Below, piece after piece: positions 1-11,967 of a DNA stretch of 64,000 nucleotides; the stretch's first letter is position 1, and the number at the start of each line of letters is the position of its first letter. Position numbers and translations under genes: made by a program. Under the pieces are notes generated by a model. The model searched no databases and was not told where the DNA came from. It saw only the letters and a list, made by a program, of their open reading frames with translations. Source of the stretch: Pohlia nutans (Eukaryota > Streptophyta > Bryopsida > Bryales > Mniaceae); NCBI GenBank assembly GCA_022496805.1, contig CM040099.1:16146531-16210530 (forward strand), written 5' to 3'.

Positions 1-79
1 CATGAAGTGATGTGAGTGTAGTGTGAGTTGGAATCCGTTCGCAGTCTAGAAATTGGACGCTGGGATGTTTAGGGGTTAA
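1..79. mobile_element. right end of a TTAA-flanked (piggyBac-like) element
   Basis: The segment ends with GTTTAGGGG followed by TTAA at 76-79, the same terminus as the complete copies elsewhere. About 20 nt inside the end is an imperfect hairpin (GTCTAG, AAAT, TGGAC), a feature shared by the family. The left end is outside the window. Confidence 0.55.
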
Positions 80-452
80 GATAGTTATAATTGAATTATT
101 ATGATTCTTAGATTTATGATTCACATAAATAATAAATTTCTTTCATAAAGAATACATCAAAACTTGCTATTGATTCAAAATGAACCAAAAAAATCATCTT
201 ATCATAGTCAATACACTCCAAATGAATGTTCACAATTGGCAAAAAATAATAAAGTACCATTTGACTTCTCGAAAAAAGACTTCAAAAAGCCAAAACCTTC
301 ATATCATACTCTACGGAATGCACATTTTATAAACATCATGAGAAAAGTTGGGCTAGACTATTTTGGTGCCATTTTGACACCGAAGGCTATATACAGGTCA
401 TTTTAGTGTCATATTCATACTAGGTTGGTATGGAGGTTGGCACCAAATTATC

Positions 453-997
453 TTAACCCTTTGACGCTCCTGCGTTCAATATATGGACGACGAACAGACT
501 GCTACCTTTCCCAACACTACATCTTGTACAGTTTTTCATCCATCCAAAATTCTCTTAGCTCTTGTGCTAGTTGACTATTATTTGGACGGTATGGATCTTC
601 AAAATAACATATTGTGATTTTTTGAAAAAAAAAAGAATTGGTTTATGTCAAGTTTCATTCTTAGTTCAAAAAGTGAGACCTTAAACATGATTTTTCAAAA
701 TAAGTAGAATCAAATAATGGAAACCATATCATCTTGTAATGCACGTTATTCCATTATCGTTGCCATTTTTTATTACAAAGATGAGTTAATTTTGGTTTTT
801 AAATGAATTTCAAGAGAACCTTTCAAAATTCATTAATAAATATTAATAAATAATTTGATGAATCCAACCGTACAGATGCAAGCTTCACATTGACATTTAC
901 AACTTTGCTTTGTGTATCAACTCCATTTTTGCTTTTCATCAAACATTTTATAACAAATCTTTGAAAATAGTGTTGAATCGGGACGTTAAAGGGTTAA
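453..997. mobile_element. TTAA-flanked piggyBac-like MITE, copy A1
   Basis: The element is 545 bp, AT-rich and without a credible reading frame. It starts TTAACCCTTTGACG and ends CGTTAAAGGGTTAA, so a TTAA tetranucleotide flanks CCC/GGG termini, as in the piggyBac superfamily. Its right 55 bp are almost identical to those of the copy at 45682-46228. Its right TTAA (994-997) is also the left TTAA of the next element. Confidence 0.7.
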
Positions 998-1543
998 CCC
1001 CTAAGTGACCGAACGACCATTTTATGGTCGCCGTCCTTTTCTTATGGGCTGCCCGAGATGAAAAAAAAAACTTTTTTAAAAAATAAAAAATATTTTCAGA
1101 TAGGAAATCAAGTCTACTTTCCAACCCAATTTGAATCATGCCAATCCGAGTTAAACTTCATCAAGGAGAAATTTTCAAAGACAAACACCTCAACATTGTC
1201 CTAGTGTTACAAAACTTACTATTTCAGGAAAGTAATGATGTTCCCTCTTTCTAAAATTTTGCTTTTTTGAACTTTAGAATAGAATGTCTAGTTTCAACTA
1301 ATCATACCAAATTTCAAATTCTAAAAATAAAATTTGTAATTTTGGTGAATATTCAACAATAAATGCTTTTAATTCGTTTAATGAGTATCCAAAACATTTT
1401 TTTTAAAGTTTGACAGTACGGATAATTACTATACGTCGTGCTTCTCATTTTCTCTTTTGGACCAAACTTCATTGAAGTTATAGAAGCAACATTTATAACA
1501 CATTTAGGTTTTGCCCTTACCCCCACTGTCATTTAGGGGTTAA
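994..1543. mobile_element. TTAA-flanked piggyBac-like MITE, copy A2
   Basis: The element is 550 bp, starts TTAACCCCTAAGTGACC and ends CATTTAGGGGTTAA. A perfect hairpin (CGACCAT, TTT, ATGGTCG) lies 19-20 nt from the left TTAA. It abuts copy A1 and shares a single TTAA with it, as expected if one inserted into the TTAA flank of the other. No coding capacity is visible. Confidence 0.7.
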
Positions 1544-1831
1544 TTGCAATTCAATGCACCATTATGGCACCATGTTCACATGCCTTGAGTTCTTGATGAT
1601 ACAACATGGATTGATTACTTATTTATTTTAAAAAGACCTTTATATCATACGTGAAAGTCTAACACAAGTCCCTACTCTCAAATTTTCAATTTCAAATTGA
1701 AACTACTTTGCCATAAAGATCTAATAAGCTTACTCAAATGATGACCACAATGCACTCACTCAACTCCATGTAAGGCACCCCCAAAAGTACAATGGACATA
1801 TATAAGGTGAATGACCCAATAACCGTGTACT

Positions 1832-2227
1832 ATAAACCAACAATATCTCCAACAGGTGTTCACCGAAAGCTTCTAATTCTATACCAGTACTAGATTTGCA
1901 TGAAAAGCTTAAACCAACAATATCTCCAACAGGTGTTCATTGAAAGCTTCTAATTCTATACAAGTAAAAGATTCGCATGAAAAGCTTAAACCAACAATAT
2001 CTCCAACAAGTGTTCATTGAAAGCTTCTAATTCTATGCCAATACTAGGTTTGCATGAAAAACTTAAATCAACATTATCTCCAACAGGTGTTCATTAAAAG
2101 CTTCTAATTCTATACCAATACTAGATTTGCACGAAAAGCTTAAACCAACAATATCTCCAACAGGTGTTCATTGAAAGCTTCTAATTCTATACCAGTACTA
2201 TACCAGTACTAGATTTGCGTGAAAAGC
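1832..2227. repeat. 77-bp minisatellite, five copies
   Basis: Five tandem copies of a 77-bp unit begin at about 1833, 1910, 1987, 2064 and 2141. Each contains AACAATATCTCCAACAGG and AAAGCTTCTAATTCTAT with a few substitutions. The last copy has an extra 11-bp internal duplication (CAGTACTATAC). The array ends exactly where the TTAA element at 2228 begins. No open frame runs through it. Confidence 0.9.
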
Positions 2228-2460
2228 TTAACCCCTAAACGCCCCATGGGGATAGTAGATACGTGGCCGTATAATTGGCATTTGCTACCAACAAGAAGCT
2301 CTAAATTGGGATCTCTATAGTTCACTAGAACCGCATCGATGTAAATTTCAGCTTCTGTGTTGAACTCAAACTTATGAAAGGTCTGGATTCATTCCAAATA
2401 CTAGAAAAATACACCATATTCTACTGGCCGCAAAGGCATTTTCAAACGTTTAGGGGTTAA
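2228..2460. mobile_element. TTAA-flanked piggyBac-like MITE, copy A3, beside the PPR stop codon
   Basis: The element is 233 bp with matching 14-bp ends: TTAACCCCTAAACG on the left and CGTTTAGGGGTTAA on the right. A CCCCATGGGG palindrome lies 16 nt inside the left end. It lies only 65 bp beyond the stop codon of the minus-strand PPR gene, so it probably supplies part of that transcript's 3' region. Confidence 0.75.
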
Positions 2461-2525
2461 AGCGTTGGTTTATGGGCCATGCACTATATAACCAAAAGTC
2501 CAATCTAGTTAAAACACCCTTGTAT

Positions 2526-5500
2526 TCAAGTTGAATAAGATAACTCTGGGATAGGCCTATCATCAGCAACAAGAGGTACATGATCTGACCTCCTCCAAAC
2601 ACTTGGCACTGTTCTAGAAAGAGCTTGATGTTTACTCCTGTAAACAAGACCCTTCTCTGCCAACTCTGCCCTCAACTGATCCAAATCACCATGCCTCTCT
2701 GCTCCTATGCACAAATCCATTGCAATACCATACAAATTCTGATCTAACGTAAAACAAGGGCTCAATTCCTTGTAAACCTGCCACCCTTTCTCAAACTGCC
2801 CGCGGTCAAGGTGGAGTTTCAAGAGTGTTCGAAGGCATCCAAGTTCCGGTTCCACACCTGCTGCTTTCATTTCGGAGAATACACGACATGCATCGCTCAA
2901 GTTGCCAAGTTTTCCGTGTGCTCGGATGACCTCGTTGTAGTGTCGACAGTCAGGCCTCACCCCTCGCAATTGCATGAGATGAAGCAATGACTCCGCGTCA
3001 GCTGGTTTCCCATTGGCAGCGTATGCAGACATGAGCAGCAGGAATGTTACACTGGTGGGAGGGCATCCTCTCCTTTGCATGTCACTTAAAATCAAACTCG
3101 CCTCTGTGAAGCACCCTGCTCGCGCATATGCGTCAAGCAAATTGTTCCAAATGACCTGCGCAAATCAAAGGCTACAATTGTAAGCTTGTGAATTAGAGAA
3201 TACGCTCAAACCTCTCTATATTAACCCCTAAACGTACCGATCCTTTGAACACTAATAGATGCTAGCCTCAAAGATAGATATTAGCATGGCTCAGATGTAC
3301 ATGAGGTGTACATGAGAGGACCATTGCAAGCATAAAATCTAAACATACTTGCAGTTGGAGGCCTCTCCAATATTATCAACAACTCCTCATCACAAGAGAA
3401 CTATTGTAATTGGTAGAGAATTTAATAGTCTTATAAAGGTGACTTGGATGAAAGTCATCCAAAATTGTATGAGAAAGTTGCAAGGCTCTGAATTTGTTCG
3501 TGATCCAGTTTCTGGATGCTGTGACGTTTAGGGGTTGATCTTCTCTGAAATGACATCCTACAATATCAAGCACATTGACTGGAGAGCACTATTCACACAT
3601 TCATACTAAGGTAGGACCACCCAATTCCGACATAGCACCCAAAGCTGATAATTTCTCAGCATGGCTTTCATTTTAGAACGCACATCTAGGTAGACCATAG
3701 ATGGCTTATCGTTTTGGTCAACAAACAATAAAGGCTCTATGACATATTTAGATTTGCGTTCTAAAATGAAAGCCATGTGTAGAAATTATCGACATTAGGT
3801 ACTATGTCGGAATTGGGTGGTCCTACCTTATATCGCAGTGAAAAAACTTGGACCTCAGGTTCTAAGATTAAAAAAGCTTCAGGGTTTTTGAACCCCCCCT
3901 CTGTTTGAACAAGTTTATGTGAAACTTGGTACCAAGTTGTATATATATAAGAGTGACCAACTTTGACAACGTACCACATAACAATAATAGTATTGTTTCA
4001 ATCAAAAAGTATCCCTATTGAGAATAACAATGACATTATTGAGTGTATAGAAAAACAATGGTGAGGGGATAATAGTTGGATTGTTGAGTGAAAGAAATAG
4101 TGACACTGTTTATGAACAATAGAAATTTCTAGTTGCAAGGGCAATTCTCCACTGATTGATAGATACATGAAAATTTAGATAGATACAGCTTCTGAGAGCA
4201 AACTGAGCAGGGACAATATCAATCACCTCATTAAGTTTGTAGCCCTTTAGCTCCATCTCCCGAAACAAGTTTGCAGCTTCTTGAGGTCGTCCTGGAAAAA
4301 ACATTTCAAGTGGCAACAACACATTCAAGTTGAAAAATGTCCTTATCAAAAGACGGCAAGATAATGTGAACTATATGAGTACACCCATAATGTGCTACAA
4401 TAATTGAGCCCCTAAAAATTCAAATTTTAATCGATTCAAACACTCAAGGTATAGAATAAGATATGTAAAGGTTGGAAGTTGTTAATGAATTCTTTCAAGT
4501 TTCGAAATTTCTAGGAATCAAAATGACACATATCCAATTAGGCTGATTACTACCTAGGGTGTTCAAATGTTCATCCAATTTAGAACCTCTCCAAAGTTAC
4601 TAAAGACGTTCCCGTTCCATATTGTGATCCAAACGAGGAAGATAGAGAATGAAACTCAAAAGATGAAAGCAAGTAAAAGAGATGAAACGGTGAAAACAAG
4701 CAAAATCACCTGCACAACCAAAACAGTGCATCATCTGGCTATATGCAATTTCATCTGCTCCCTCTTCGGATGAAAGAAGTACTTCAAAAGCCTGCCATGC
4801 TTTTTCCACATCACCAAGCTTGGAGAAAAGACTGCCACAGAAAAACACACGCGTAAATTAGAATCAAGGCATCGTCTGCGTCTCGTACATCTTTTCAATT
4901 GTATGAGAAACTGACTTCTGCTACACTATTCTCGGACTTCCTTTTCAACACACACCTACAAGTTAAGTAGTGGATGATGTTCCACCATACAATGTGTTGA
5001 GAACCATTTCTTTTGATCTTGATGTCAAACTTTACCTGGCCAAAAAGTGGCAACTTTGATATCGATGGGAGTTGCAATAAATCATTTGGAAAGCTTCAAG
5101 GAAAGTGACCAAATATGCCAAAAGAAAAAGGAAATTATCTTTCAGTTTTCAACTACAAAAATATGTTTAGAAAATTTCAAAAGTAGACATTCTAGTTCTA
5201 GCTTGATCACTTGGGGAAAATTTCAAACACATGGTGGGACAGCTCATATGTTACAACATACCTGATCAGAATCGTATAAGTCTGCATCGTTGGCTTGACA
5301 CGCGCTTCTTTCAATTCCGTATAAATATCCAACGCCCCTTTCAAGTTACCTGAATTGTCCACATTCAAGAATACACAAGAATTAGGACCTAACTTGCATT
5401 ATTTAAACTTAAGCCAAATGAAGGACAATTTTTCCAAGGGTAATATAAAATAAGAGGCATCATGTGAATCCTTGTAATCTACTACTGCATAGATACATCA

Positions 5501-8500
5501 ACTAACCTGACTTCACATTTGCTTTCATCATAGTATTGTAAGCGATAGTGTCCATTGCAACTCCGGCCTTCCTTGCCCTCTTCATTAATGTTGCAGCATC
5601 TTTGTATCTATCTGCCAAATGATCAATACAAGCGTGCAAATCAACAAAAAGGACACCCTTTCAAATCCAAAGGCAATCAATACCAACTAATAACATCTAG
5701 GTACTCAAACTTTGTAACATGCAAAAATCTGGGGTGCTCATTTAAAAAGCACCATTCAATAGTCATCCTTTCAGTAATAGAATATGACCCCACTTTTGGC
5801 CCCAATTTCGAATGAATGCAACAGACTTAAAGTTGGACTTTGAAAAAAAGAAACCAAGAAAAAACAAATGCTTTTAGCAACACTAAAATAACATTTTGGT
5901 CCTATGTTTCGAGTTGGAGTTGCAGGGTATGATCACAGTCCCGGTTTGGGGACAAAGCCAACTCAATGTTAAAAGATTGCGTGTCACTATAAATTTAATC
6001 ATCCTTGAAAAAACACAAAAGTAGGAGATAATTTTTAAATACAATAGTTATACTTAGACTCATTCAAAGGCGGAAGTGTTGACATGTTGACCTTGTTCCA
6101 GTAAAAAGTTGTCAATCAATCCAGTTCAACAAACTAATTTTCACAAAACAACAATCCCATACCTGCTTTAGTGCAAGCAGATACCAGAATGCTTATGGTC
6201 ACAGCATCAAACATGGGACCGGTTTCGTCCATTCTCTCCAGTATAGAAAGGGCCTCGTCCAACTCCTTGCAAGCAGTGCATATCTTCAACATGGTGTTGT
6301 GGACGTATAAACTTGGCGGGTTTTCCATTTGTTGCAAAGATACAAACAAACTCTGGGCTTTGGTAAAGAAACCATTTCGGCCATATAAATCGATCATGAG
6401 GGCTGCCGCTCTGTCATCCATGCAGCCACCCAATTCCAGTAACTTGTTGTGCAAAAGCTCTGCTTCTCTCAATTCACCTGACAATGCAAACATTCCAGTA
6501 ATATCACCATGTATCAAAATTCAGCCCATATTATCAGACCTTGACACAAGTGGCCGAACCCCTGACAAACAAAACTAGTAGAGTAAATAAAACTACAGGA
6601 GGTTGGCCAACAGGTGCTCCAACATAAGCGACTTTGACACCTAAAGGATCAATAATTCATAGTCTGAGAAGTGTCAATTTGGTAGATCGTATTATGAAAA
6701 ATATAATTCAGACGTAGCCAAATTTCATATCATCAAACTCAGCAAAGATTATTGCATGTGCTGGCCAAAAGCCAATTAGATTGGACGAAAGCAATTCCCC
6801 ATATGACCTACTCAAAACTGTAAGAAAAACATGAGGCCACATTAGTACTTCATGGGTTAATCACCTCCTTGTGACACGATGGCAAAGTGTAACGAACCTG
6901 CTTCCGCTCGCCTGATGAGTAGCTGATTGAGTAGCAGCTGACTATCAACTGCCGCAGTAAGATCATGAAGCGATTGAGATGAGGAAAGATCTTCTCTTCC
7001 TTCCACAGTGTCCTGCATAGCCAGTACGGAGCTCACAGCCACCATATCTGGATCTTGCAAGCTCCGGAATAACTGCACAGCTTCATCGTATCGTCCAACA
7101 CTCCCATAAGCCTGAAGACACAAAACCAATGAAATAGCATATTATCAGGATATAAAAATAGAGATCGAGCAGATGGATGAACTACTGGAATGATGTAGCC
7201 GTTCAGTAAATTTAGCCCGTCCAACATGATATGAGCTCAATTACAATCACATGCTCTTATTCTACGCCCGCACCAAGAAGAGCCAATTAGCTATCTGGGG
7301 GTATTGAGAACCACTAGCCAGTTGGAAGTTAACTAACCTATTGTGTGCCCACACTCGCAAGGTAACAAATGGAGAATTAGGCTTTCAAATTAGCTAACTG
7401 CTACTTGATTATTGCAGGCAGATTTAGCACTTCGGAACAGGCACATTGGTTTACTTGTCCAAAAACACGGAGTCAAGTTAACTCGTGGAAATGCACGTAA
7501 ATTCATTGCAAGTTAGGTAGCAGGAGTTAGCACCAATTTGCTAACTGACACAAATTTGGGCAGTGCAGGCAATTAGCTCAAATTGCTACGTGTTTACACT
7601 TACCTGTATCAAGTTTGTCTTGATAATCTGATCAGGAACAAGGCCATCATCCGTCATCTCTTGCACCACCATCGCTGCCTTGTCAATCATATCCGACTTG
7701 CAGTACAACTTCACCAAAGTACCATAGATGTGCGCATCGGGTTTCACGCCAGACTCTTGCATTTCGGCCTGCAAGTTCTCAGCTTCTGCCAGCATTTGAA
7801 ACTTCGAATACAGGTTTATCATGTTACCATAGGTGACTACATTGGCAGACCCTGCTTCTACCATATCATTGTACACTTTGGTTGCCTGTTCCACGTCTCC
7901 GGCCCCGATGAAACAATGCAGAAGGGTATTCCATGTCATTCGTGTTGTAAGAAGACCCTTCTCCGCCATCGTGTCGAAAAGCTTCAAAGCTTCTTCGAAC
8001 TGACCAGCGTCAGCTCTGACCTTCGCCATAGATGTATACGTTTTCTCATGAGATAGAAGACCTAGCTCAGCCATCTCTTTAAAGACCTTCTCAGCCTCTT
8101 CATACAAACCCGCCTTGCCGTACATGTTGATGACGGAGCAATACACCACCTCGTCAGGAACACACCCCATTTTTTGCATTTCTGCAAGTGTCTCTGCAGC
8201 ACTTGCAAACCGTCCAGCTTTCGACCATACATTTATCATAGTCGTATATGTGTATTTAGAAGGCTCAATTCCTTGCTTCTTCATGTCAAGAAATAAATTT
8301 TCTGCGTCCTGATACCTGCAATAGACACGTATATAAAACCTTGTAATCCATAAAAGCGCGAAGGCTAAGAAAAACGATCATCAAAACCTCCAAAAAATGT
8401 ATGTCAGAATGCAACGTAATACTAATGAAAAGTGCAACTAAAACAGTCCAAACTAAAAATCCATGCCAAAAACAAAAGCTACAAATACTTACCTTCCAAG

Positions 8501-11204
8501 CTTTCCAAGTATACAAATGATTGTGTTATACAACAATTCATCAGGCAAATGTCCAGCTGTGCGCATGTCCTCGAAAGTCAACACAGCTTCCTCCATTCGC
8601 CCTTCTTTATTAAGTACATGGATGATAATTGCGTACATCGTAAAATTGGGCTCCAGCCTCTCCACCAGAAAATCCTCCCATAACATCACGGCATCTGAGT
8701 ATCTTTCAGCTCTATAGAATGCCACAATCATAGTCCGGTACACATGAGATGAGGGTACTAATCCGCGCTGTCGCATAGCCTCATAAAACTCAAGCAAAGT
8801 GTCATGGCGGTTCCATCTCGCATACGCTTCAAGCATGCAACCAGCTGCCACCTCGTCGGGTTCCACGCCCACATCAAGCATTTCAGAGAGTGTCTCTTCT
8901 GCAAGCGTCAGTTTCCCCGCCTGCCCATAGATTCCCAGAAGGATGGTGTACGCAATCACACTGGGGTCATAAGGAATCTGGAGCTTCATCCATTCGAAAA
9001 ACAAGCCAGCCTGTCGCCACCCACGCTGCTCTTTCAGAATGACACACATGTCCCGGAAACCAAGCTCCTTGGTGTATGGTTTCATCACCTGCCACACCAA
9101 ACACATCACCATCTGCCGTTAAAATCAGCACTTCAGAGCCGTCAATCTCTTGCATCAATCCAAGGGTTCTAAAGACTATGTCTCAACTGGTGACCTGTAC
9201 ATAACATTCTAGAGTCGCATACAGCTTGCACCCTTTCCATTGTAGCACAAAAAGAACCTGCAGCACTAAAATATCAAAGAACTAGCCCACTTTTAAAGCA
9301 ATTTATTCCATTGCCAGACATGCGAAGATGAGCCCACATGCAAAGAAGCCAACTAAGGACTGGATGAAAGGAAATAGATAAATCTAAGGCCTTCTTTTTC
9401 TTTTCTTAGCTCATTGTTCATCGATTTCAAGGATATTCATGAAGCTCCACTGGAACATTATTGGCAGACAAAACATTCAGAAACTTCCACCATACATGAC
9501 CTCAGAATTGTCGTTGTATTTATTTCTCTCTCTTGCAGTAAAGGGCCTCCCTTTATTTGTGTCCAAAAATAATTAATTAGTCCATTTTTTTTCTTTTTAA
9601 ATATTGAGCACAAAAACGAATCTCTTGACTCTCAGATTATTGATTCCAAGGGCTCCTCTAGAATGTTCTTGGCATCATAAAAACTCTCGAAAAAACTTCC
9701 ACCATCCATGAAACAGAATGACTGCATTCTAATGTGACACACCGACCTATGAAAACATAACGAGCTCAAGATTGTGTACAAAAACGAATCTCAATTCCTT
9801 TTCATGGCTCTCAGATTATTTATTCCAAGGGCTCCTTTAGAATGTTATTGGCATCATAAAAACTCTCAAAAAGACTTCCACCATCCATGAAACAGAGTTT
9901 TCCAAGGGGGCACCCTAAACCCTAAACCCTATACCCTATACCCTATACCCTCCATACATACAAACCTGGCGCATGTCGACGTCTTGTGGTGGAAGAGACG
10001 AAGTTTGACGAACGGCAGAGATGGCTCCTTCGACAGGACGGGAGAACCGCCGCTTCCATCGCCATTGCCACTTGTTGTCGGCCATGTAGGACTTCATCTG
10101 TTCCGGAGTGCGGCTGATCCATTTCCTCGGGAACTTGTCCTCCGGAACTCCTGGCGTCTTGCGCAGGGCTCGCTCGTACGCGTCCCGTTCCTTGATCACT
10201 CGACGAGCCCCGTCGTCCGACAGCGGAGGCCGCTCTCCTCGCCGCAACCGCCAGTGGTTCTGCGAGTCCCCGTCCGCCAGCTTCCATGCCTCTCGCCAGT
10301 TGATTCGCGCACTGCCCGAGTCCAATGCCAGCGATCCGACGTTCCGGTCGAGTGGTTCGTCACTCCTACGACACTGGCAAGCCAAATTACCATCATGCCC
10401 TAATCACGAATCCTACACAGCACGCAGCAAAACCCTACCCCCTCCGTCCCATAATCTAATTGTTGCTTCCGAGGAAAAAATTGTCCCCCATTACTTGATG
10501 CAAATCATTTGTTGTTGTTTTACAGATTCTAACAAGGCAAAATCACAAGACCAGTAAACAGGAAGTGTTCTTTTGTTGTCTTTGCTCATACGTGGATCAC
10601 AGACAACATAATATCAATTCTACCATATGTTCGTTGCGTCAGAGAAAACACTGCAACGAACATCACCATATGTCACACCAGATTATGAGTCGGAGGGAGT
10701 ATGAAATTAGGATTTAGTGCAAACCGAAGAGAAAAAGGCACCTGTTCTCAGCTGAGATTACAGCCCGGCATCCCGTCGCGTGCGCTGTGCTCCTCAATGA
10801 AACTCTCTCATGCGCAATTCCGTAACCTACGTCACCATGTCCATAGATAATAAGCTCAGCGAACACCATACAAAGCTGCTTTGCAAGAAAATGTCACCCT
10901 CGTATTGCCACAAAAACCAGAGGGAACCAAATCCAACCCTAAAACCCGAAATGAAACAGAACCACTCCACTGCATCTACAATTGATCATCCTCATATGGT
11001 CACAAAAATCAACGGCAAATTCCAGCCCTAAAATCTTCGTCATGAAAAACCCGAAACTCATGGAATTTTCTACCCGTCATTCACCAACAATCTACTCCCA
11101 AAGTTGAAATCAAAGTTAAGACACGGATTGTCTGGCGCACCTTGAAACGACGCTGCCCATGATAAAGGCGAGAATTGCAGGGGCGGAGCCAGAGTGGACG
11201 CCAT
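2526..11204 (-). CDS. EMB976: P-class pentatricopeptide repeat protein, EMB976 (At5g27270)-like
   Basis: This is a chloroplast-type P-class PPR protein, presumably an organellar RNA-binding factor; Arabidopsis EMB976 is essential in embryogenesis. Exons: 10365(or 10385)-9966, 9088-8493, 8315-7604, 7111-6898, 6477-6163, 5611-5507, 5349-5262, 4831-4710, 4291-4227, 3155-2526. All junctions are GT/AG and phases agree, giving about 1088 codons from 10385. The pre-repeat region matches the Arabidopsis protein from memory (PPLSDDGARR, KWISRTPEQM, then RDMCVILKEQRGWRQ). Roughly twenty-five 35-residue PPR motifs follow, and no DYW or E domain is present. No ATG exists in frame in the 10365 exon. An upstream exon at 11204-11074 (MASTLAPPLQFSP, Ser/Ala-rich) joins in phase and looks like a plastid transit peptide, giving about 1125 residues. 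The start is inferred, the rest secure. Introns hold MITEs and telomere-like DNA. Confidence 0.93.
3221..3538. mobile_element. TTAA-flanked piggyBac-like MITE, copy A4, in a PPR intron
   Basis: The element is 318 bp, starts TTAACCCCTAAACG and ends CGTTTAGGGGTTGA, where one base of the right TTAA has changed. The right end has a perfect ATCCAG/CTGGAT hairpin about 20 nt inside. It sits in the last intron (3156-4226) of the EMB976-like gene, which remains open on both sides. Confidence 0.7.
3604..3833. repeat. long inverted repeat (foldback MITE) in the same PPR intron
   Basis: Arms at about 3607-3637 and 3800-3830 are complementary over roughly 28 bp (AAGGTAGGACCACCCAATTC against its reverse complement). 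Inside them is a second paired block, TTCATTTTAGAACGCA near 3670 with TGCGTTCTAAAATGAA near 3753. A degraded relative of the core lies near 39700-39800. I see no clear target duplication. Confidence 0.7.
9609..9897. repeat. about 100-bp direct duplication in PPR intron 1
   Basis: Segments at about 9609-9717 and 9779-9895 are close direct copies sharing CTCTCAGATTAT, CAAGGGCTCC and ACTTCCACCATCCATGAAAC with scattered substitutions. A third, more diverged copy lies near 9426-9500. No coding frame is present. Confidence 0.75.
9912..9952 (+). repeat. interstitial telomere-like repeat beside a splice donor
   Basis: The stretch has two units of CCCTAAA followed by four units of degenerate CCCTATA. 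It lies inside the large first intron of the minus-strand PPR gene, only about 14 bp from the splice donor at 9965-9964. Confidence 0.85.
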
Positions 11205-11474
11205 ACCAAGCGGATTGCTCCAATGCAGGGGTCATTCGGGTGAGGAAAGAAAGACGCAATTGAGCAGAGGATTCCTTGGACGTGCAGCTGCCATGCGAAA
11301 GGGTTGCGATGGAGAATCAGAAACGCAAATCCATGCGGGTGTTTGAATGGCGATGGCTTGGCTGTGGGTTTGTGGGTTCCTCTCACGTGCCACGGTACGG
11401 TAGTGTGAATAGAGTCTTACATTTTGGATGACTATCGTTCAAAAGAGTTATCCGTAAAGTAATGCAAAATAATG

Positions 11475-11934
11475 TAAAGTTAACCGAAAAGTCAGCTCAA
11501 AAGAGGAAAGTTTTAGCAAACTCTTCTTGAACTCATATTGAAATATAAATAGACCGAAAACTAGTTCATGATGAGTTGAGAGCAGTGGTCTCAGTACCAC
11601 TTTATGAAATTTAGCACAGGATGCTACCTCCCACATAAATGGTAGATACTTTGGCTACCTTGTGAATGTACTACTCACGATACCTCTATAATATCCAGCA
11701 ATACCCTTGATATACTGAGGTGATACCATGATAATATCCGCGGATATCACCTCATGAAGTTGCTACGTATTTATATCATGATGAGTATTCTCACTACATT
11801 TCAAAAAAAAAATCATTTTTTTTCTTTGTATGTTTAGCAGCTCCATGTTTTTGGTAGAAATCCAGCTAATATTAGCCAGTTTTGAGATCGCTGGTTGAGA
11901 GACAATCTAAAACAAGCCACTATCATTATTCTCC
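11475..11934. mobile_element. left part of a TA-flanked MITE (family B) interrupted by two later insertions
   Basis: Compared with intact 324-bp copies at 28531-28854 and 38465-38788 (opposite orientation), this segment carries one terminus (AGTTAACCGAAAAGTCAG) and runs to the sequence ending CATTATTCTCC. The remainder of the same element resumes at 47843. It is broken by a hAT MITE (11583-11893) and by the CACTA element starting at 11935. Confidence 0.85.
11583..11893. mobile_element. hAT-type MITE with 8-bp target duplication
   Basis: A 311-bp insertion in the family B MITE is flanked by identical 8-bp repeats GTTGAGAG (11575-11582 and 11894-11901). Its ends are CAGTGGTCTCA and the complement of CAGCGATCTCA, the CAG-type terminus and 8-bp duplication typical of the hAT superfamily. 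No open frame is present. Confidence 0.85.
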
Positions 11935-11967
11935 CACTACTAGATAATCTGTGGCCAAATCAACAAA
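11935..11967 (+). repeat. CACTA left terminal inverted repeat
   Basis: It begins CACTACTAGA and pairs with the inverted terminus at 47809-47842. Past the repeat, both ends have recurrent CAACAGA/TCTGTTG-type words (about 12030, 47745, 47790) that may be subterminal transposase-binding sites. Confidence 0.88.

Noticed and set aside
164..406. 80-residue plus-strand frame at the left edge
   Set aside because: Low-complexity, AT-rich, no domain. It lies between TTAA elements and looks like chance.
7583..8056. 157-residue plus-strand frame in the PPR exon
   Set aside because: Antisense shadow of consecutive PPR motifs.
9984..10557. Overlapping long plus-strand frames opposite PPR exon 1 (139 and 149 residues)
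   Set aside because: They are shadows of the GC-rich PPR exon on the other strand. The minus strand matches EMB976 and has correct splice sites.
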